A stretch of 64,000 nucleotides of DNA. Origin: an uncultured Verrucomicrobiae bacterium. GTDB lineage: Bacteria; Verrucomicrobiota; Verrucomicrobiia; Limisphaerales; UBA1096. The stretch's first letter is position 1. Every line of letters starts with the position of its first letter. The notes under the pieces are model-generated. The model searched no databases, had not been told where the DNA came from, and saw only the letters and a list, made by a program, of their open reading frames with translations. The stretch is from contig CALJHX010000013.1 in the NCBI GenBank assembly GCA_937770485.1, forward strand, positions 1 through 64,000, read 5' to 3'. Of the stretch, positions 57,789 through 64,000 are shown piece after piece. The position numbers and the translations under genes are program-made.

Positions 57789-58538
57789 CTATCCAAGGAC
57801 ACCCTCGACATTGCGACGCAACTCACGGTTGAGCCCATTCATCGACTGGTCGGCGTCGATGGTGGTGTACCCCCACGACTTGCGGAATTCGTCGAACTTG
57901 TCAGCCATCAACTGCTGGTACTGCACAAAACTGTTAAACATGTCGAGGGACAGCCCGAGGTCCATGCCGCTTTCCCAGTAGTCGAGCGTATGGTTTTTCA
58001 TGAGGTTACGCAGGATCAGTTTCTCCGGCGGCAGTTTGAGGTAAAACACCGCATCCGGCTTGATTGCGATGCTGTAAAGGCTCTTCACCCAGTCCTTGTC
58101 CAACCCGCGCACCATATCCCTCGCCATGAGTGTGTAAATGTACCGGTCTGCAAGCACGATGAACCCGGCACGCAGCGACGGGATGATGATGTTTTCCAGT
58201 TGATCCGCAAAGTCGGTCGCGTAAAACAGGCTCAGCGTAGTGCGGTTGAGAATGTTCCCGTTCTTCGCACTCTCAAGCTCCTCACTGGCAAGGTTCGATC
58301 GCTTGAGTCCGACCTGCGTTGTGGCGTGCCCGCTCGCCTCAAGCCAATCGACCAGACGCCGGATCTGCGTCGAACGCCCCGAACCGTCGGCTCCCTCGAT
58401 AACGATCAACCGACCAGTCAACTCGCCGGGCTTGACCCCGGGCAACGAGTGCCCAATGAAGCATTTGGCCAGTGGCTTCGGCGATTTCACTCGCGAGGTG
58501 GCTTTTCGATTGCCTGAGGGTTTGCGCTTGGCCGTCAT
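57789..58538 (-). CDS. Thymidylate kinase-like P-loop protein (paralog 2)
   Basis: GRLIVIEGADGSGRSTQIRRLVDWLEASG; LADRYIYTLMARDMVRG. Confidence 0.8.
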   Translation of the reverse strand: MTAKRKPSGNRKATSRVKSPKPLAKCFIGHSLPGVKPGELTGRLIVIEGADGSGRSTQIRRLVDWLEASGHATTQVGLKRSNLASEELESAKNGNILNRTTLSLFYATDFADQLENIIIPSLRAGFIVLADRYIYTLMARDMVRGLDKDWVKSLYSIAIKPDAVFYLKLPPEKLILRNLMKNHTLDYWESGMDLGLSLDMFNSFVQYQQLMADKFDEFRKSWGYTTIDADQSMNGLNRELRRNVEGVLG

Positions 58539-59236
58539 GATAATTTATCGAGTTCGTATTGGCCGAGATCGATTGATGCGGCCAACCGTTGACGCACCTG
58601 CTCCTGCTGTTTTTCGATTGGCTGATTGGCGTTGATTTGAACCAGTCGAAACTCGCTCTTCATAGCGGAATAGACCTTAAGCAACTGCCCCTGAAAGAGC
58701 TTGAAACTTTCCTCGATATCGCTCGACAGGCCAAGATCCATCCCGGCCTCATGGTACTTTAGCTGCGGCCGACCCTGGAGAATCCTGCCCAGCGACACGT
58801 CCAGTGGCGCTTTGAAAAAAAATGTCAAATCGGGCAGAGCAGCAAAGCTGTAAAGCCGCCGCACCCAATCTGGTGAACACCCCCGAACCGTGTCGCGCGC
58901 GAACGCCGTAAACTTGTACCGGTCACAAAGCACTATGTAACCGGCCTTGAGCAGAGGCACGAGCTGGCGCTCGTAGCGATCGGCAAAGTCGGTGGCGTGG
59001 ATCAGGCTGAAGGTCGTCGGCGTGAGCAGTCGCTCAGCCTTTCCTCGGCGTGTGGCACTCTTGACCAACTCGGACGAATTCCACTCACTGAAAAACACCT
59101 TGAGCCCCTGCAACTCCAACCAGCGCTTAAGAAGGTAGAGTTGCGTTGACTTGCCCGAGCCATCGATCCCTTCGACGGCAATCAACCGCCCTGGATAGCC
59201 AAGCTGCGCAAACGTTTTCTCCGGCTTTTTTTTCAT
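58535..59236 (-). CDS. Thymidylate kinase-like P-loop protein (paralog 1)
   Basis: GRLIAVEGIDGSGKSTQLYLLKRWLELQG; LCDRYKFTAFARDTVRG; 4-bp overlap with paralog 2. Confidence 0.82.
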   Translation of the reverse strand: MKKKPEKTFAQLGYPGRLIAVEGIDGSGKSTQLYLLKRWLELQGLKVFFSEWNSSELVKSATRRGKAERLLTPTTFSLIHATDFADRYERQLVPLLKAGYIVLCDRYKFTAFARDTVRGCSPDWVRRLYSFAALPDLTFFFKAPLDVSLGRILQGRPQLKYHEAGMDLGLSSDIEESFKLFQGQLLKVYSAMKSEFRLVQINANQPIEKQQEQVRQRLAASIDLGQYELDKLS

Positions 59237-59249
59237 CCACTAAAACACG

Positions 59250-59970
59250 AGAACCGTCTTGAGACAACTCAATCGTTCCAACGAAACCATCTGACAAAAT
59301 CGAACACCGGGGGAAACATTTATCGCGACGAGGAGTAATAATGAAACCGTATTGTGCAATCTTGCAGGTATAGGTCTCCTCGCTCATACCAATGACATGC
59401 CGCAACACGTGTGACCCGTCCAGCGGCGGGATCGGAATCAGGTTGAAAACGCACAAAATCATGCTGATGAAAGCAATCGACCCCAAGTTGTGAACGACAG
59501 CTCCCGCGCCAACATCAATCGGCAGTTCAACAGCCAGACGATATAGCAACCATGAGCAGAATTGCCAAAATCACGTTCATCGCTGGGCCGGCCATCGAGA
59601 CGAAAATATCATCACGTTTGCGGTTGCCGTAGTTGCTTGGGTTGACTGGCACCGGCTTGGCCCAACCAAAAATAAAGAAGTTGGGAACGAAAAAAAAGAT
59701 CGCCAGTGGAATCAGCACCGTGCCGATCGGGTCGATGTGCACGATCGGGTTGATGGTCATACGACCCATTACACGTGCGGTATCGTCACCACACTTGTGC
59801 GCCATCCAAGCATGGCCAAACTCATGAAACGAGAGAAGTGCGACGAGGCAAAGCCACATCGCCACTCCGTTCGCCAGTTGAGACGGGTTAATATCCACGT
59901 AGGCGCAGCGTATCAGACTGTCGGGGGCGTCCCAACCAAAACCCGCTCGCGCATTTCTTCGGGCAGCCAC
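59250..59970 (-). CDS. M50-family site-2-protease-like metallopeptidase, frameshifted near 59540 and possibly again near 59320
   Basis: SFHEFGHAWMAHKCGDDTARVMGRMTINPIVHIDPIGTVLIPL...FGWAKPVPVNPSNYGNRKRDDIFVSMAGPAMNV then in another frame FISMILCVFNLIPIPPLDGSHVLRHV. Confidence 0.85.
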
Positions 59971-60953
59971 TGGGCGTTCACACAGTTGATCAATTTCTCG
60001 CCGCGCAACGCCCTGACAATCTCCTCCGCCGCCTTGGTGCGCATCTCCAGCAGCCCCTCAACGGAATAAAACGCAGTGTGCGGAGTGAGGATCAGGTTGA
60101 TCTTCGTTTCATCGGCTTCGCGCCAAAGTTGAATCAGCGGCTCGTCTGCCCGGGCCGGTTCCGTCGGGAGCACGTCAACGCCTGCACCGGCGATTTTGCC
60201 CTCGCGCAGTGCCGCCGCCAACGCCGCCGTGTCCACCACTGCACCACGCGCGGTGTTCACGAGAATCGCGCCTGGCTTCATCCGGCCAAGGGCATCAGCG
60301 TCGATCATTTGCCTCGTCTCGTCAGTCAACGGCACGTGCAGCGACACCGCGTCGCTCGTCTCCAGCAACTCCGCGAGGCTGACCATCTCCACCCCAAACA
60401 CCTTCTCGATGCCGGGTCGCAGATACGGGTCGTGCGCAATCACCCGCATCCGCATCGCCTTGGCCCGTTGCGCTGTCGCCTGGCCAATGCGCCCCAGGCC
60501 GACGATGCCCAGCGTCGCCCCAGCCAAGCGCGGAACCGGCTCCACAACCCGGCAATCCCACGGCTCGAGCGACTGCTTCAGGCCTCGCTCAACCAGCAGA
60601 AACCGCCGGTTGCAGGCGATCAACATTCCAATAGCGTGGTCGGCAACCTCGTCCACGCCGTAGTCCGGCACGTTACAGACCGGAATGGCGCGCTCGGCGG
60701 CTCGCCGGTAATCCACCGCATCGTACCCCACTCCACCGCGGACAATCACCTGGCATTTCTCCAACCGGTCGATGATCCCGGCGGTGAGGGATACCTCGTG
60801 AAAAATAATGATCGCATCAGCATCCTCTACACGCCCCTCGAGTTCGCCTACTGAACGAGCCTGTAGACACTCGACCTTGGCCAAGCCGGAGAAAATCGTC
60901 TCCTCAGGCTCAACCGGTGGAGAGACGTAGTCAGTGATGACAACCTTAAACAT
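59913..60953 (-). CDS. D-isomer-specific 2-hydroxyacid dehydrogenase (CtBP/SerA-like)
   Basis: IVRGGVGYDAVDYRRAAERAIPVCNVPDYGVDEVADHAIGML; LGIVGLGRIGQATAQRAKAMRMRVIAHDPY; GAILVNTARGAVVDTAAL; start placed at MFKVVITDY. Confidence 0.92.
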   Translation of the reverse strand: MFKVVITDYVSPPVEPEETIFSGLAKVECLQARSVGELEGRVEDADAIIIFHEVSLTAGIIDRLEKCQVIVRGGVGYDAVDYRRAAERAIPVCNVPDYGVDEVADHAIGMLIACNRRFLLVERGLKQSLEPWDCRVVEPVPRLAGATLGIVGLGRIGQATAQRAKAMRMRVIAHDPYLRPGIEKVFGVEMVSLAELLETSDAVSLHVPLTDETRQMIDADALGRMKPGAILVNTARGAVVDTAALAAALREGKIAGAGVDVLPTEPARADEPLIQLWREADETKINLILTPHTAFYSVEGLLEMRTKAAEEIVRALRGEKLINCVNAQWLPEEMRERVLVGTPPTV

Positions 60954-61001
60954 CGCCGCAAAGCTACCGCCCAAACCACGCTTGGCCAAGCTCACTCGAA
61001 C

Positions 61002-61799
61002 TTGCCTTGCCCGGACCACTTGGCCATTATCAGCGCCGTGAACCAACTCGCTCGTATCCCCACAGCCGCGATATTATTCATCGCCGGGACAACCATGACC
61101 GCACTTGGCCAAGCCGAAAACCCTGCCGAAGCCTTGACCAAGGTTCACCATGCCCACGCCAAGGAGGAAGCGAACTACACTGCCACGCTGAAAAGCGAAC
61201 CCAATAACGCCAACCTGTACCAACAACGTGGCGTGGTGCGGTTCTTTCAGCTCAAATTCACCAAGTCGCTGGCCGACTTCGACAAGTTCATCGAGATGAC
61301 ACCCAGCCGCGAACCGTACCATTGGCAACGTGGGCTCGTTCATTATTACGCGGGTAAATACAAAGACGGCCGCAAACAATTCGAGTCACACCAGACCGTC
61401 AACACGCAGGACGTCGAGAACGCAGTGTGGCATTACCTCTGCGTTTCAAAAATCGACGGCGTGAAGGCAGCGGAGAAACTGTTCATAAAAATAACCTCCG
61501 ACCGGCGCGTGCCGCTAAAGGAAATCCACGCGCTCTTCGCCGGCAAAGGCAGCGAACGGCAAGTATTGGATGCCATCAAGGCCGGCGGCCCCGGCCCAGC
61601 CGCACTCGCCCGCAATCAATTCTACGGCCATCTCTACCTTGGCCTGTACTTTGAGGCGCAGGGAAATGCCATAAAGACGGCCGAGTATATCGCCAAGGCC
61701 GCCAAGGGGTACGAGGCTCACGGCTACATGGGTCAGGTGGCTCGAGTCCACCACGAGTGGCTCCAGCAAAAAGTCAAAAACAAGGAAGTTAAACCCTAG
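61002..61799 (+). CDS. TPR-containing secreted protein
   Basis: N-terminal hydrophobic signal; NLYQQRGVVRFFQLKFTKSLADFDKFIEMTPSREPYHWQRGLVHYYAGKYKDGRKQFE. Confidence 0.7.
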   Translation: MPCPDHLAIISAVNQLARIPTAAILFIAGTTMTALGQAENPAEALTKVHHAHAKEEANYTATLKSEPNNANLYQQRGVVRFFQLKFTKSLADFDKFIEMTPSREPYHWQRGLVHYYAGKYKDGRKQFESHQTVNTQDVENAVWHYLCVSKIDGVKAAEKLFIKITSDRRVPLKEIHALFAGKGSERQVLDAIKAGGPGPAALARNQFYGHLYLGLYFEAQGNAIKTAEYIAKAAKGYEAHGYMGQVARVHHEWLQQKVKNKEVKP

Positions 61800-61814
61800 A
61801 AATAAATCAACTCC

Positions 61815-62264
61815 TTACGACACGCGACACCCGATGGTAAGGAGGACGTTTGCCCAAAGCGCCTGGTCGGCGGTTTGAATCGTCAGCACATGGTCGTCTG
61901 ACATGACCTCATCGTAGAAATCCCACTTCTGGATCGGCTCCAGTTTCAGGCCCAACTTTGCCTCGCCAATGATTTGCTCGTACTCGGACCAGACTGGCGG
62001 TGGACCGTGTTTGGCGTAAGGGTCATCCTCTGGAATACCCATCGTGTTGATGGCCTCCAGCGGAATTGCCGTAACCAATGCCCGCAACACCTGACTACAG
62101 GTCACCACTCCCGGCGATAGATTCAACGACACCAACTCGGCTTCCGGCCCGATTTTGGACGAGGCCGGATAGTTGCCGTCGCTAATCAAAACTTTGGAAT
62201 GATGGCCCGCTTGGCCAAGTATACCATTGATCTCCGGATGGATCAGTTCAGAATGTAATAACAT
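61815..62264 (-). CDS. RbsD/FucU family sugar mutarotase-like protein
   Basis: HPEINGILGQAGHHSKVLISDGNYPASSKIGPEAELVSLNLSPGVVTCSQVLRAL; divergent from the sugar ABC genes. Confidence 0.88.
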   Translation of the reverse strand: MLLHSELIHPEINGILGQAGHHSKVLISDGNYPASSKIGPEAELVSLNLSPGVVTCSQVLRALVTAIPLEAINTMGIPEDDPYAKHGPPPVWSEYEQIIGEAKLGLKLEPIQKWDFYDEVMSDDHVLTIQTADQALWANVLLTIGCRVS

Positions 62265-62398
62265 GTCGGAATTCTACCGACCGCCCCAGCGACTGCCAAG
62301 CAACGATTCCACAGCGCTTACCCAGGCGTGGATCAAAGCTTGAAGCCCCGGCATATTTCCCCTATTCACAGGCGACACTTTTAGATTCATACGGCATC

Positions 62399-63409
62399 AT
62401 GAAACACATTGCTCAATACCTTGGCTTAACGGCTCTAACGATCGCCTTATTAACAGGCTGCTCACCTTCCAGCGACAAACCGACTACCGACGACTCGTCC
62501 AAAGCCGCTGGTGACACCAGTGCTCCAGCAAAAACCAAAGGGACCATCGCCTACACGCCGCTAACGCTTTCCAACCCTTTCTTTAAGGTCATCGGTGACC
62601 ATATCACTGCGGAGGCCGCCAAAAACGGCTACGACACACTCATGGTCGATCCAGACATGAACGTAAAAAAACAGTCCGATCAATTCGACGATTTCATTTC
62701 GAGCGGTGTTACCGCCATCATACTCGTACCATGCGACCGACTCTCGATTGGGCCCGCCGTGAAATTAGCCAATGCCAAGGGTATCCCGGTATTCACCGTC
62801 GATGCCAAGTGCGCGGCAGAGGGCGCTGAAATTGCCGGACACGTTGGCACTGACAATTTCCAGGGCGGTGAACTCGCCGGTCATGCCATGATTCAAGCCC
62901 TCGGGGAAAATGGTGGCAAAGTGCTCATTCTGGATTTCAAGAAAGCCAACTCCTGCGTTCTACGCGTGGCCGGTTTTAAGAAAGTTGTCAATGCACACAA
63001 TTCCAGTCGCACCACAGGCAAAATTCAAATCGTCGCCGAACTGAACGGCAATGGAGCCCGCACCGAGGGATACCAATCGACCGCAGACGCCCTCCAAGCT
63101 CACAGCGACCTGGATGCAGTCTTCGCGATCAACGACCCGTCCGCACTGGGCGCCTACACCGCCATCGAGGAAGCCAAGAAACAGGACCAAATCAAGATCA
63201 TTGGTTTTGATGGTCAGCTGGACGGTAAGCAGGGCATCAAAGACGGTAAAATTTTCGCCGATCCGATCCAGCATCCGGACAAGATGGGACAACAGATCGT
63301 CCAGAATATCATCAAGTATCTTGCAGGTGAGGAGTACGAAAAGGATGCCCTTATTCCAGCTACGCTCTACGACAAAGCCGCAGCTGATCAGGATCCTGAT
63401 TTGAACTAA
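62399..63409 (+). CDS. Sugar (ribose-type) ABC transporter substrate-binding lipoprotein
   Basis: LLTGCSPSS lipobox; PLTLSNPFFKVIGDHITAEAAKNGYD; VGTDNFQGGELAG; FAINDPSALGAYTAIEEA; IIGFDGQLDGKQGIKDGKI. Confidence 0.93.
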   Translation: MKHIAQYLGLTALTIALLTGCSPSSDKPTTDDSSKAAGDTSAPAKTKGTIAYTPLTLSNPFFKVIGDHITAEAAKNGYDTLMVDPDMNVKKQSDQFDDFISSGVTAIILVPCDRLSIGPAVKLANAKGIPVFTVDAKCAAEGAEIAGHVGTDNFQGGELAGHAMIQALGENGGKVLILDFKKANSCVLRVAGFKKVVNAHNSSRTTGKIQIVAELNGNGARTEGYQSTADALQAHSDLDAVFAINDPSALGAYTAIEEAKKQDQIKIIGFDGQLDGKQGIKDGKIFADPIQHPDKMGQQIVQNIIKYLAGEEYEKDALIPATLYDKAAADQDPDLN

Positions 63410-63418
63410 CCCAACTAC

Positions 63419-64000
63419 ATGCCCCCAAAGCCTGACTTGCCTAGCGGAACACCGCTGCTTCGTATGCGCGACATTCGAAAATCGTTCCCCGGAGTAAAGG
63501 CGCTCAAGGGGGTCGACCTCACACTTCAGGCCGGTGAGGTGCTGGCGTTGCTTGGTGAAAATGGAGCAGGCAAAAGCACACTGATAAAAATACTCGGTGG
63601 TGCACATCAAACGGACGAAGGCACCATTGAGATCAGCGGCCAACCGGCCTGCGTTGCCACGCCGCAGTTATCACAGGCCTCCGGTATCGGCATCATTTAT
63701 CAGGAGTTCAACCTTGTTCCTTACCTGACCGCACGGGAAAATATTTTCCTCGGGCAGGAGCCCGGCCGAATCAGTTTCATCCCCAAACGCGATGAGTCAG
63801 CCAAGGCAAGGGATCTGTTTGAGCGTATTGGCGTCGATATCCCGATCGAAGCTGAGTGCCACCAACTTAGCGTCGCCCAGCAACAGATCGTCGAGATCGC
63901 CAAGACACTCGCCCAGAATGCCCGCATCATCGTCATGGACGAACCCAGTGCCGCCCTCTCGCCACGCGAAACCAAGGGTCTGTTCAGGGTTATTGATGAA
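63419..64000 (+). CDS. Sugar ABC transporter ATP-binding protein (RbsA-like), truncated by window end
   Basis: MRDIRKSFPGVKALKGVDLTLQAGEVLALLGENGAGKSTLIKILGGAHQTDEG; QLSVAQQQIVEIAKTLAQNARIIVMDEPSAALS. Confidence 0.95.
   Translation, partial: MPPKPDLPSGTPLLRMRDIRKSFPGVKALKGVDLTLQAGEVLALLGENGAGKSTLIKILGGAHQTDEGTIEISGQPACVATPQLSQASGIGIIYQEFNLVPYLTARENIFLGQEPGRISFIPKRDESAKARDLFERIGVDIPIEAECHQLSVAQQQIVEIAKTLAQNARIIVMDEPSAALSPRETKGLFRVIDE

Overview
The window looks like Verrucomicrobiota- or Planctomycetota-type DNA, because it carries a paired DUF1592-type cytochrome c protein and DUF1552 protein, KdgD/GudD and an OadGAB sodium pump. It falls into three kinds of region. (1) About 1-15.7 kb is a plastic, probably foreign zone. 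It holds an Ig-fold surface protein, a 225-bp inverted repeat, RecQ, tRNA 3'-end fragments, an unusual cNMP-binding/methylglyoxal synthase fusion, a decayed Nif11-type RiPP precursor that the ORF track misses, an RND efflux operon and a frameshifted tyrosine integrase. (2) About 15.7-47.4 kb and 50.8-64 kb is mostly core or operonic DNA: accD, comF, glgB, panC, nadB, oadGAB, nagA, glucarate catabolism, the ppx/ROK/dTMP kinase-like cluster and a ribose-type ABC system. It also contains a 15-kb same-strand block of DUF928-like protein, giant two-partner-secretion exoprotein, FhaC/ShlB, CHAT-TPR protease, CHASE2 sensor and adenylate cyclase, which is the best candidate for an under-described system. 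(3) About 47.6-50.3 kb is a SelO-bearing insert that splits a tRNA-Gln copy at its anticodon loop; an intact tRNA-Gln lies at 55.58 kb next to a decayed integrase. A palindrome, CTTGGCCAAG, occurs at least 20 times by eye between 16 and 62 kb. I saw none in 1-16 kb or around the SelO insert, so it may be a HIP1-like genomic signature that marks native versus acquired DNA. Several genes carry single-nucleotide frameshifts, so either consensus errors or gene decay must be considered. All calls are from reading the sequence; no searches were run.
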